From Sclerurus mexicanus (lineage: Eukaryota; Chordata; Aves; Passeriformes; Furnariidae): 64,000 nucleotides of DNA. Made by a program: the position numbers and the translations under genes. Shown here piece by piece: positions 12,901-22,680 of this stretch. Every line of letters starts with the position of its first letter. Positions within the stretch are counted from its first letter, which is position 1. The stretch lies in contig VWZF01001682.1 in assembly GCA_013396755.1 (NCBI GenBank), positions 1,967,883 to 2,031,882 of the forward strand, written 5' to 3'. The notes beneath the pieces were generated by a model that searched no databases, was not told the DNA's origin, and saw nothing but the letters and a program-made list of their open reading frames with translations.

Positions 12901-13277
12901 TGCTGCTTACTTTGAGAGGAGGAGTGGACCATGAAGCTGTGTACACAATCCATGCAGGGGTCTAGAATCAGAAAACAACCTTGCATCTTTCTCTGCAGGA
13001 AACCCTTTCTGGTTGTAAATGGTGTTTAGTTCTTGCCAATAGGCACTATTGATGTGTTAGTATGTAATAATCTAAGACTCTCATATCTGAAGATACTTTG
13101 GACTTTGAGTAGTATTTTATTTTTGTTGTCACTGTTGTTGTGCAGCAAGTTTTTCCACCTTCTGATTGCACATCCACCAAGTCAGATACTAAGACACTGT
13201 TTTGTAGATGTTAGGATCCAATTACTGAGAAATGCCTCTGCTCAAATTAAGGTGCAAACAAAACCATGTGGTGAAGT
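9991..13277. other. AT-rich DNA, no gene found
   Basis: Only short chance open frames and homopolymer runs (for example A runs near 11540) are seen. No mobile element was recognised. Confidence 0.5.
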
Positions 13278-13290
13278 CAATAGTACCAGT

Positions 13291-13296
13291 TTTATT
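13291..13296 (-). promoter_or_regulatory. AATAAA signal of the 13.3 kb island
   Basis: The minus strand reads CTAAATAAAACTGG just before the repeat TGGTACTATTG. It is a plausible polyadenylation signal marking the 3' end of the island. Confidence 0.4.
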
Positions 13297-13325
13297 TAGC
13301 AATAAAATGTGAGGTAGAAAGATAG

Positions 13326-13353
13326 AAAAAAAAAAAAAAGAGAGAGAGAGAGA
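13326..13353. repeat. A14 run followed by (GA)7
   Basis: Fourteen A are followed by seven GA units, a simple repeat within the 13.3 kb island. On the minus strand it is a pyrimidine tract between the presumed TATA box and the AATAAA signal. Confidence 0.9.
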
Positions 13354-13464
13354 AACAGGTCAAAGGGACAATAGTCACCACTCTCGGATCCAGTGGCATC
13401 CCTGTGATCTTTCACCCTGGGCTTTTCAGTGGTGGGAGTCCCAAGGTCATTCAAAATGTTTAGC

Positions 13465-13472
13465 TATTTATA
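13465..13472 (-). promoter_or_regulatory. TATA-like box of the 13.3 kb island
   Basis: TATTTATA on plus reads TATAAATA on minus, lying about 340 bp from the upstream end of the island and 170 bp before its AATAAA. In AT-rich DNA such a motif also arises by chance; its position is the argument. Confidence 0.35.
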
Positions 13473-13830
13473 CATTTTAGCACACAAAGGAATTAGTGCT
13501 CACTGGCTAAACAGTTCTCTTATTCTCTTGGTTAAGTGCTTCCCTTGCTTCTAATGCTAATTACTCCCATACTCAGTTTTTCTCTTCCTTTGAGCTGGTG
13601 GGTTTTTTGAGTAGATGGTTCATGAGTCACTGGTTGCAATCTCCCCCTGCCAGAGTCACTTTTTACCCAGTCAGAGCTGATTTCAGCACAGTGGCTGAGT
13701 TGTCTTTCCTTATGGCCCATAAATTCTGCATTCTTTGTGTCCTTTATCAGTGACACATTCTTCTCCCCAAGCTTTGTTAACCTCTCCTTAGGTCTGAGAT
13801 AATACCCAGACAATAGTACCACCTTTATTT

Positions 13831-16020
13831 TATCTCAAGTTCCAGCTGTGCTGCTGTGATTTACAGTCCATGTTTCAGGTCATATTTGGGGCAGGGACTT
13901 CAGTGGTTGTTGATGGTCACAGATGCCACTTCTCCAATAACCTGAGGTGTTTTTATTTTGAATGGTTATATGTGTACAAGCAATTGCTTCTTTACACAGT
14001 TTGCCCCAGCAGTAATTTTTGTCTGGATACATAATCCATGATGAGCTAACTACAGTGTTTGAGACAGGAAACTGTGCTCTTTAAGTCCTTACAGTAGGCT
14101 GGGCTAAACATGCATAAATTGTGCAAGTCGAACTGCTTAAGAGCAGAATTCTGAAATGCTAGAATGAACTGTTATTGTAAGTCTGTTCTTTTACCTTAAT
14201 TAAAAATTTACAAAGCCTTTGTGAGCTATTTAGGCTGTTGGTAATAGGTATACAGGGGAGTTTGTGTGAGATGAGGAAGTTTGGTGTATTCAAGTCTTAT
14301 AAACAATATGAAGCACCTATTCAGATGGCTTCATCTCTTCAGTTATATTTAATAGTTTACTGCTCACAGAAGATGACTTCAGGCATCTAACAAGGATCTA
14401 GGAAAGTATTGTAAAACTAACATACAAATATGGAAAATGAGATTTCATACAAACCGAAACTGTGTTCAATTGGATCACAAATTTCAATGGCTTAACTGTC
14501 TGGCTGTGTCTTTTTCCCCACAAAGTGCACTTCAAGGCAAGAGAACATTTTTTGGAGCATCTAATCGTCAAAGGTTAAAATAATATTTTTTTTTTACTCT
14601 TCATATTTAACACGTAAGAAGGACAGCTCTATTTAATAGAGAGCTTCAGACCTGAAAAATTTGTCATGCACAACATAATATTGAAAAAAAATGCTATCTT
14701 TCCTCTGAAAACTTTCTGAACATATTATTGCATTTTAGTTAAATAATTAAGTCTGTTCTACTATTATGAAAACTATGAGTGAAAAACATTCTGAAAAAAA
14801 ATGTATATAGTGCCAAGTCTAGCACAAAGAACACTGTACTCTTACTAGAAGATTTTATCAACACAATGAATAAGCTTTCTTTCATTTCTAATGATTTTCA
14901 GTGCTTACTACTCTTGCTATTATGGCTAAATAGCAAAGGTTTAGTTTGCTTATAGTTCCTTTATTATTAAAACTCCGAAACTCAGTCACTTCTTTCCCTA
15001 CTAAACTCTGAAGTTCATGAAAGGTAACAGTAAATCTGGCTGATGAGTCAACCTGATCTTACTGGGACAGAGTTCAGAGGGCAATAAAATGTTTTTTTTT
15101 TTTTTTTTAATATCACATAGCTGCTTTTGCTTTTGACTCTGGCATTTTCATAAAACACAAATTTCATTGAGCTGGGTCTCAGAGCTGTTGAAGAATATAA
15201 AAGAAAGGAGAAGATGTGATATCCAACTGTGAAGGCAGAGTATCACTTTTCCATTTGGAGAAGTTCTTGTGACCTTACTGTGGAGTGTCATGTCCAAGAC
15301 TTATGTTTATGCATGTAAATTCATAATATAAAGTAGACTTTGGCCATATTGAAGCCCTTGATTTTTGGGGCAGGACATCAAGTTCTCTTCTTTCCTAGTG
15401 TGTGCAGGGAAAGGGGTAGATAAGGTATATTTTTCTCTGTTCCTACCAGTGTTGTCTGTTTAGAGGTTGATATTACAGTATACTGCATTCTATTCCCAGA
15501 ATAAATGAGATTAGTGATAGAAAAGCAAAGACAGTTTTCTTTGCTGTTCACTTATTAAGCTGTAAGGTCTCTGAATCAAAAATCTTTATGGTTCTCCTGT
15601 TGCTTATGGAACTTATTTCATATTGTGAATTCTGATTGTGTGTGCTAGCAGTATATAAATTCAGGCATTGAGAAAATATGTAGAAATATATGAAAAGACA
15701 GAGAAATGAAAAGCCTCAGTATAACCACTGAGATAGTAAGAGTGCTAGCTAGCCACTTTTTCTGGTTAAAACATAATGGCTATTATTTTTTATTTATCAT
15801 TACTTGACATCAAGGTTGAAAAGAAATCAAGTTCTCCGTTTTTCTCCCTTCATCCAATTAACAGAGAAAATTAATAGAGGAACAGAATATAAAGGAAGGG
15901 CACTACACATGCACTGCACATTTGAGGTTTGTTAGTTCTGCTAAGAAATTAGAAGTGTGCGCTTACAGACACTTAACAGTGCATACTACTCAATAAAAAA
16001 ATGAGTAAGAAAGCTGTACC
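13831..16020. other. AT-rich DNA, no gene found
   Basis: No gene or element recognised. Notable only for a run of 17 T at 15092-15108 and a somewhat GC-richer shoulder to about 13960 next to the preceding island. Confidence 0.5.
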
Positions 16021-16048
16021 CGGGGAGGGAGGGGGGGGAGGGGGGGGG
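16021..16048 (+). repeat. G-rich tract, quadruplex-capable
   Basis: Four G blocks of 4, 3, 8 and 9 bases are separated by single A residues. This satisfies the usual four-run G-quadruplex pattern on the plus strand. It is isolated in AT-rich DNA, about 90 bp before a CR1 fragment. Confidence 0.75.
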
Positions 16049-16134
16049 AACAAAAAGCATTCAGTACCTGAGGGCTATATGCCCTTTCCACAGTGCACTT
16101 CGCTGTGTTTTGTCTTTTTTCCTATATAATCCTG

Positions 16135-16275
16135 TTGGGTAGTTAAAGACCAAATAAGATTCCCCCTTATCTTTCTTTCCCTAAGGCTAAACAAACCCAG
16201 TTCTGTCAGTCTCTCCTTGTACATCATGCTACAGCCACATAATCATCCTGGTGGCTTGCTGCTGGACTTTACAGA
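16135..16275 (-). mobile_element. CR1 LINE fragment
   Basis: The plus strand carries GGCTAAACAAACCCAGTTCT, then CAGTCTCTCCTTGTA, a CAGCCACATAATCATC stretch, and TGGTGGCTTGCTGCTGGACT. These follow, in order, the reverse complement of the avian CR1 reverse-transcriptase C-terminal region. About 140 bp are recognisable and strongly diverged, with no intact reading frame, so it is an old insertion. Confidence 0.7.
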
Positions 16276-18208
16276 AGGCAAGTAGAAAACCAGAGACTTC
16301 TCCCAGTAGAAAGCAGAAAAACGCAAAATCTTTCTGTAGGTAACACAGTAAGAAACTTTTACTGTTGTACATTGGGGCAAATAGAATTAGTGGCTGAATG
16401 CCTGCGTGTGTTTTCTATAAAAACTCAGAAATTTGAAGAGATGTGAATAGTGATTATCTCAGTAAAATGTCAGACAAATTGGTTAAATCTTATATTTTGA
16501 TCTTCTCGATCATTAAGCAATTTTTACATACTGAGTTATTATTTTTTGTTTTCAAACTTCAGATTGTAATGGATTTTTTACATAAAGTCCATTCTAAGTT
16601 ATGCAAAGTAGTTTGTCTTCCTCGTGGGTAAAAGGACATCATTCTCTCTTTGCCACATCATTTCAGTGTCACTGAGAGATGTAGCAGTGAAAGGAACATA
16701 CAGTGCCATATGGCAAGAAGAGTACATACATATATTATCTTCTCATATAGGAGATGTAATGAGGAAAATTTGTAGTTATTCATGATGTTTCTTAACACTT
16801 TGAACCGAAAAATCCATGACATTTATCAAATGCAGAAATCACGAGTCAGCAAGAACACATTGAAGGCTGTATCTGTGGTCTTGATTCTTCTTAAGTCTAA
16901 ATCAATCCATTGTGAAAAACAATTTTCACATTATCAAGCGTTTTTAAAATATTTTGATACATTAACTACTTTTCTCTTTTAATATATTTCCCTTTGTGTT
17001 CTTCGCACAGTTATGTGGATTAATCCATGCAATTGTAGTAATGTGTGCCTATCCAAGAACACTCAAGATATTTTAGTCAAAATTATGCCATTTATTGTAA
17101 CCAAAGAATGGGGAGCAGAAGAGGGCAATGGAATAGATTCTTAGATTGTTATGTAATAAAGTGGCACAAGGTAGTCAGTTTAATGACAGTAAAAATGAAT
17201 ATAATTGATTCCAATTCATGAATTGAGCTTAGTATTTTTGGCTGGGAATGGAACTAAAACACCCACAAAGCAATCTTTTAGACAAATGGATATTGACCTG
17301 AACAAAAATAGGTTGCAGTTAGGCTTCATCTGCAAGTTTGTAAGTTTAATAATCTTCTGCCTTTTTATTCATACACTTTTTATCCGATGTTAATAATCAC
17401 CTGATAGCTAAAAGCAGCATTACAAGATGGTCTATTTCATATTCAGCAGCAACTTAAAAAGTGATTACTATCAGAAGTATTATTTTTTCTTAGATACCCA
17501 CAGGAATCTAATGAATAGAAGTATCTCAGAGGGGACAGTTGGGTCTCTTTATTCATTTTCACCTTTATCAACATTCTAATGCTTACAAGCTGAAGTAAGT
17601 CTCGTACACCTCAAAGAGACTGCTCTCCACCTTCAAAGGGTGATTATTTCTTATTTGAGCCTTCTATTTTTAGATTATCAATATTTCCATCTGAATGAAG
17701 ATCAGCATGTAGGCTTAGTTTGAATAATTTAAAAAACAGCTGCAGTTAATATTAACAAAAGAATCTGACTTGATCACCTTTGAGCTAACTTGAAACTTAC
17801 TTTATATATTAACTGAAATCCTAGCAGAATTGTAAGTGTTCAGATTAATCATATAAACTCTGATTTCTTTCCATGCTGCATATAACTATTCAAACTGAGC
17901 CTTTAATTTGAGACAGTAGTTTAGATTTAGACCCATTTTAAAAAGTCTGATACATTTAGAAGATTCAGTTTAGTGATAAATAATCATCACCTGTCATCCA
18001 CGCTAGCTGTTTTATATCAAAGTAATATAGTGATGATCTGAAAAGTTCTTCTTCAATACTCAAGAACAGTCCCCAGTCTGGTCAAGAAAGATGCATGTTT
18101 TTTGTCAGGTGGTTGTGGTATGTTACCTCAAAATTCAAGAGGAATGGGTGAATACTTGTGTTTACACTAATAAATAGAATTTAGTACTGTAAAACTGAAT
18201 GTTGGTAG
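16276..18208. other. AT-rich DNA, no gene found
   Basis: Three short open frames of 62-66 codons on the plus strand have no recognised domain and are hydrophobic or Lys-rich as expected of AT-rich chance frames. No mobile element was seen. Confidence 0.5.
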
Positions 18209-18213
18209 GTAAG

Positions 18214-18767
18214 TGGTGTGGTTTCATCCCAGCCAGCCACCAAGCACCACACAGCCACTAGCTCACTCCCCCACCAGCAGGATCAGGAAGAGAATTGAAA
18301 GGGTAAAAGCTGGAAAGCTTGAGATAAAGACAGCAAAAGTCACACACACAAGCAAAGGAAAACAAAGGACTAATTCCCGGCTTCTCATGGGCAGGCAGGT
18401 GTTCACCCATCTCCAGGAAAGCAGGGCCCCATCACACGCAACAGTTACCTGGGAAGACAAACACCATCACTCCAAATGTCCACCCAGCTTATATGCTGCA
18501 CATGATGTCATATGGTATGGAATATCCCTTTGGTCAATTTGGGTTGCCTGTCTCAGTTGTGTCTCCTCCCAATGTCTCATGAACCCCCAACTTCCTTGCC
18601 AGTGTGGCAGCATGAAAAGCAGAAAAGGCTTTGACTCTGTGTAATCACTGCTCAGCAATAACAAAAGCATCACTATATTAGCAACCCTGTGTTCAGCACA
18701 AATCCAAAACAGAATCATTCCATCCGCTGAGAAGAAAATTAACTCTACACCAGCCAAAACCAACACA
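18214..18767 (-). mobile_element. ERVL-type solo LTR, copy A (554 bp)
   Basis: The element starts TGGTGTGGTTTCATCCCAGC and ends CAGCCAAAACCAACACA on the plus strand. It is flanked by GTAAG (18209-18213) and GTAAA (18768-18772), a 5 bp duplication with one mismatch. On the minus strand it opens with the GGTTTTGGCTGG and AGAGTTAATTTTCTTC text that I associate with a widespread avian ERVL LTR family (recalled, not searched). A TATA-like ATATAAGCTGG follows. It is the same family as the LTR at 32666, sharing CATATGGTATGGAATAT. Long open frames here (143 codons plus, 99 minus) are chance frames in GC-richer LTR sequence. Confidence 0.85.
18488..18494 (-). promoter_or_regulatory. TATA-like box of LTR copy A
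   Basis: The minus strand reads GCATATAAGCTGGG at the same place as TATAAAG in LTR copy B, so it is probably the LTR promoter in a slightly mutated form. Confidence 0.5.
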
Positions 18768-18865
18768 GTAAAGAATCTATTACTCTTTTTTCGTAACTTT
18801 GGTTTCTTGAAGTATATACTAGTGCTTCACATGTTACACTGGATGATTCTTGATTTTGTATCATA

Positions 18866-19180
18866 TCATGATAGAATGTTTTGGGTTGGAAAGGACTTAA
18901 AAGGTCATGTAGTTCCAAACCCCCTGCTGTGGGCAGGGACAACTTCCACTGGACCAAGTTGCTGAAAGCTCTATCCCTCTTGGCATTGGACACTTCCAGG
19001 GGTGGGGCATCCACAACAGCTCTGAGCAACCTGTTCCAATGCCTCAACACCCTCACAGTAAAGAATTTCTTCTTGATATCTAATCTAAACCTACTCACTT
19101 TCACTTTAAAGCCATTTCCACTTGTCCTGTCACTGTATATCATTGTAAATAATCTCTCTCCATCTTTCCTGTGGGCTTAC
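18866..19180 (-). mobile_element. CR1 LINE 3' end with ORF2 C-terminus
   Basis: The plus strand reads TTTTGGGTTGGAAAGGACTT, then a block with CCCTGCTGTGGGCAGGGACA, the GGTGGGGCATCCACAAC block and CCTCACAGTAAAGAATTTCT. This is the characteristic reverse complement of an avian CR1 3' region. On the minus strand the frame ending the element encodes FRLDIKKKFFTVRVLRHWNR, the conserved CR1 ORF2 C-terminus, and then breaks. The copy is 5'-truncated at about 315 bp. It lies only 0.1 kb from LTR copy A. Confidence 0.92.
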
Positions 19181-19706
19181 TGGTTAGATTTGTTTTTCTC
19201 TAAGGATCTAGAAATACAGGTTTATGACACATTAGTTTACAAATGTTTCAAGTTAAACATCAAATTAGAAGTTAAACTGCTCTCAGTGTTGCCTTAATTA
19301 GATATCTTCAATATGCATTAGTGATGTATGGCTGCATATAGTATAACGTCTATAGAGTAATGCTTGTAAAACACTAAATACTCTCAGGTTCCGTTATAAT
19401 CAGCCATGCTGAACCCAGAGTAAGTAGAGAAAAAAATGTATTTCCTCTCCATGTATGGTAAGAAAATTAAGTTCCGTATTATGCTTCAGAGGTAGAATTG
19501 CATAAAGCAAGTAAATTCCATTATCTACAAAATCTTAGTTAATATCTTTTTTTCCTAATAGAAAAGGGTTTAAGTTCTTTTGATTCAATTTACATAATAA
19601 TACAGAGACTTTTAATAAGAAATTCTGGGAAAACATAAATAAGAAATAACTCTATGCCTAAAAGTATGTAGAATATAATTCATATACCAAAATCAGAAAC
19701 TAGTTT

Positions 19707-19793
19707 AAAAGAACAAAACAACAAAAAATCCCAAATAAACCAACAAACAAACAAAGCCCCCAAAACCAAAAACACCTCCAAACAACTAAAAAC
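19707..19793. repeat. A/C-rich low-complexity tract
   Basis: Nearly pure A and C over about 85 bases, with CAAA-like units such as CAACAAACAAACAAAG. No clear target duplication or element body was seen next to it. Confidence 0.8.
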
Positions 19794-21780
19794 CTATTGG
19801 CAGCACGGGAATTTTCATAAGCAAAAGACAGCATCCTGATCAGTGCCTTCAGGTATAACAGAAGTAGATACAGAACTGAGCTGAAGACTAGTTTCTGCTT
19901 AAATATTTATTCTGTAGAATGTATTCTATATTTTGATTGCATATTGGATAATATATTTCTAATTTTGGTTTAATTATTTCTAAAGATAATATATCTTCTT
20001 TTACATCTTAGAAATAGTTGGAAAATTTTAGTCCTGAGAAACATAGGATATAGTAAAAAATCTAAGGAGCCAGTCATTTGATTGAGGGAAATTGAAATAG
20101 GATTGTAAAAGACACAAAACTGGAACTTCATATATGATTTACTCATCCTCGTTAATGAGGCTTAGAAATTATCTCGTTTTATAGTCTAGTGAGACAACAG
20201 AGCAATATCCAGAATTTCACATATAAATATAGGAGTAAGAATGTATTTGCTTTAAAGCAAGCCTGCTGGATGGGAATAGCCATTACAGTCAACAATGAGG
20301 CAATGAATCTGTGCCTAAAGCAGCTTAGTAAGGCTTTTCATAACTTTTTGTCTGCATAGTAAAGAGTAAATTTGCAGGAACATCCACAGAGATTTAAATT
20401 AATTTCAGAAAGAAAATTATTACATTAATTTGTTTTCTACAAATATAATTTTGAATTAGTTATTCAGTATGGGTTTTCCCAGTTGCCTTTAATAAAATGA
20501 TAGAGATGGGCTTATGGGGAGAATCTTAATTGTTCAGCTTTCCGTTTCTGTTTGACTCATTTTCAAACTTAGTTATTAGTGGGAAATAGCTGAAGTAAAT
20601 GAATGTTTGTGAACTGTAGTGCCTGATTCTAAGCTTTTGCTTGGGCTTGTTCAGACAAAGTAGATATTTAAGAACACAAAACATTTTAGTTTTGTTCAAA
20701 GTAGTGTCTTCCACAGAGTTCTATTTTAGAAAGAATGTCACTGTGTGTAAAGTTGCATAGTCATGGTTTAAAGTAAAGTTTGACCTTAAGAGCAGAGTCT
20801 GTTAATTTAAAACAGCATGCTGCAGCTTATGTTCCTGTGACTCAGTTATGAGTAATGGTGCTTAATATTTTTGCATAGTATTTCTCTATTACAGTGTCTA
20901 AAATGTGCAGAGGTCATGGTACAGAGGAGAGTAAATGAAAAAATAGTCAGCTCTCAAATACAAAGGAAGAATCAGGATGATTATAAAAAGATTATTTTTC
21001 ATTAATAATTTTTAAAAGGATGTAATTATACAGACCACTGATAAGATAATTTCTTATTTCTTTAACAGACTGAAAGTTGTTAATTCATTTGCTTTATGAG
21101 GAAACTGTTTCTGTAAAGGTAATGTTTGTACAGTTGGACGCAGACAGGGAAAATCAAACTCTGAATGCAGAAGATTATGGTATCAACACAATATAACAGC
21201 ATTCCTAGGATGAAAAAGGGTCATATAAAGCTATTACTGTAATTCTGCCTGTGATTTCAAATTTTTAGGTATAGAAAGAGAATATAATTATTATATTATT
21301 CATCTTCTATGAATTCATGTTACTAATTTGTCATAAAAAGTTATAGATAGAAGTTTATTCCAAGTAAGATTTACCAGAAAGATTATAACAAAAGTTATAA
21401 TAATAATTTATAGTCTTTTATTTTTTTCTGCTTTCCAGACATGACTGTTCAGAACAGCACTGCATGCTTTCAGCTAACTCTTACAGACTTTTGTACAAAG
21501 AATGTACATTTTCACACTGTTCCTGAGACAGACTTGAGCAGGGAATACTTTCTGTGATTTGAAACATGCTTTGTCTCCTTCCATTCCCACTAAAGAACGA
21601 GGGAAAAGAAATCTTGGCTTTGTGATAAATCCTTTCAAATGCTTGAAAGACAGAGTGGAAAGAGTGTAATCTCAGTTACTTCCCAATAACCTGAAGGTAG
21701 AATATCCACTTGGGATGTAATCTGGACTGGTACTGAGTTGAGCATAGCCTTTTTTTTTGTTGTTAATCTTTGTTAAAAGC

Positions 21781-21857
21781 AAGAAAAAGAAGAACAAAAC
21801 AAACAAACACCACCACCCCCCCCCAAAAAAAAAAAAGGAAGAAAAAACCCAACAAAA
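21781..21857. repeat. A-rich and C-run simple sequence
   Basis: An AAG/AAC-rich start runs into CACCACC, a run of nine C, a run of twelve A, then GGAAGAAAAAACCC. It lies about 140 bp before the GC-richer island at 22000. Confidence 0.8.
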
Positions 21858-21999
21858 CGATCTACTGGAACTAGATTACTCTTATCCATATCATATATTC
21901 CACATTCCCATTCTCCCTTTGGCTGAAACATTTATGTCAAGTTTCTTTGAGATTCAGAACGGGATCTCAGATTTCAGGTAAGATTAGCTTTTTTCAGCA

Positions 22000-22680
22000 G
22001 TATGGTGCAAAAACCTGCTGCTTCTAGCTTCAGAGGCTTGCCAGGCAAGTTTTGTAGTGTATGGACTATGAAAAATGACTATGTCTTGGTGGCTCTTGAG
22101 AAATATATTCAGTGCAGGTTTCTCAGGGTGCAGCTGCAGGGTGAGCTGCAGGTTGAGTTTCAGGTGGGGAGAGCCCCAGACCAGAAGCCCTGAATTGCCC
22201 ACCCTTTGCATAACAAGGAGCCCGCGGACCTGTGGCCCAGTCAGGGGAGAGAGACCCAGCAGGAGGTGACAACCCCCAGACTTCTGTCCTCTTAGACTGT
22301 GAGCATAAAACCCCCAGGTCTTCTTTTGTTTGGGGCTCTTCCTCAGAGGCACGAGCTCAATCTGTTATTTTGCTATATTAGTTATTGCACCAAAATTAAA
22401 ATATTTTAAGGGTTGGTACATCTGAGACTGTGCTATGGGAAACCTGGTGTGACTATGAGTTTGGGGGATGTGTAGTTGTGAAGGGACCTCGGTCCCAGCT
22501 CAGGTGGTATGAGAGTGACTACCAGAGTGGCTCCTGGATGGTCAGACAAGGATGTTTCCTTAAAAGTGACTATGGTTTCTGCCACCGTAAATCCTTTGCA
22601 TCTTAAAAGCCTAAAATGTAGCTTTTGGACACGTACCAAAATGTATCTTAGTAAAGGAGTAATTGTTTGCAATTAAGATT
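22000..22680. other. GC-richer island of unknown origin, possibly LTR-derived
   Basis: Base composition rises sharply against the AT-rich flanks, with clusters such as AGCCCGCGGACCTG and GACCTCGGTCCC. The plus-strand text around 22303-22360 has a CATAAAA box followed by CCCCAGGTC, a TTTGGGGCTC block and AGAGGCACGAGCTC. This resembles the R region of gammaretrovirus-like LTRs, and an ATTAAA lies about 90 bp further on. I could not find TG...CA termini or a target duplication. Open frames on both strands (up to 122 codons) overlap and have no recognised domain. Alternatives are an unlisted repeat or a conserved regulatory island. Confidence 0.35.

Larger units (their letters stand above)
13278..13830 (-). 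mobile_element. Probable decayed LTR or retrocopy bounded by direct repeats
   Basis: Two 20 bp direct repeats (13278-13297 and 13811-13830, 18 of 20 bases equal, the first 11 identical: CAATAGTACCA) frame an island richer in G+C than its flanks. Read on the minus strand the island has a TATAAATA box, then about 170 bp further on AAATAAAA close to its 3' end. That is the order expected of an LTR. Clear TG...CA ends were not found, and an 11 bp duplication is too long for a retroviral integrase. A retrocopied transcript with a target duplication is therefore the main alternative. A chance open frame of 96 codons (13532-13822, minus) lies in it. Confidence 0.4.
19181..21999. other. AT-rich DNA, no gene found
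   Basis: No gene was recognised. It contains two A/C-rich low-complexity tracts (19707-19793 and 21781-21857), listed separately. Open frames are 60-75 codons and low-complexity. Confidence 0.5.

Noticed and set aside
18213..18644. Plus-strand 143-codon open frame
   Set aside because: It lies antisense within LTR copy A and begins at a GTG in the LTR terminus. Chance frame in GC-richer repeat sequence.
18881..19297. Plus-strand 138-codon open frame
   Set aside because: It is antisense to the CR1 ORF2 remnant on the minus strand and shows no domain of its own.
22002..22352. Overlapping open frames of 63-122 codons on both strands
   Set aside because: Frames are open on both strands because the island is GC-rich. 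No domain, start context or splice evidence supports any of them.
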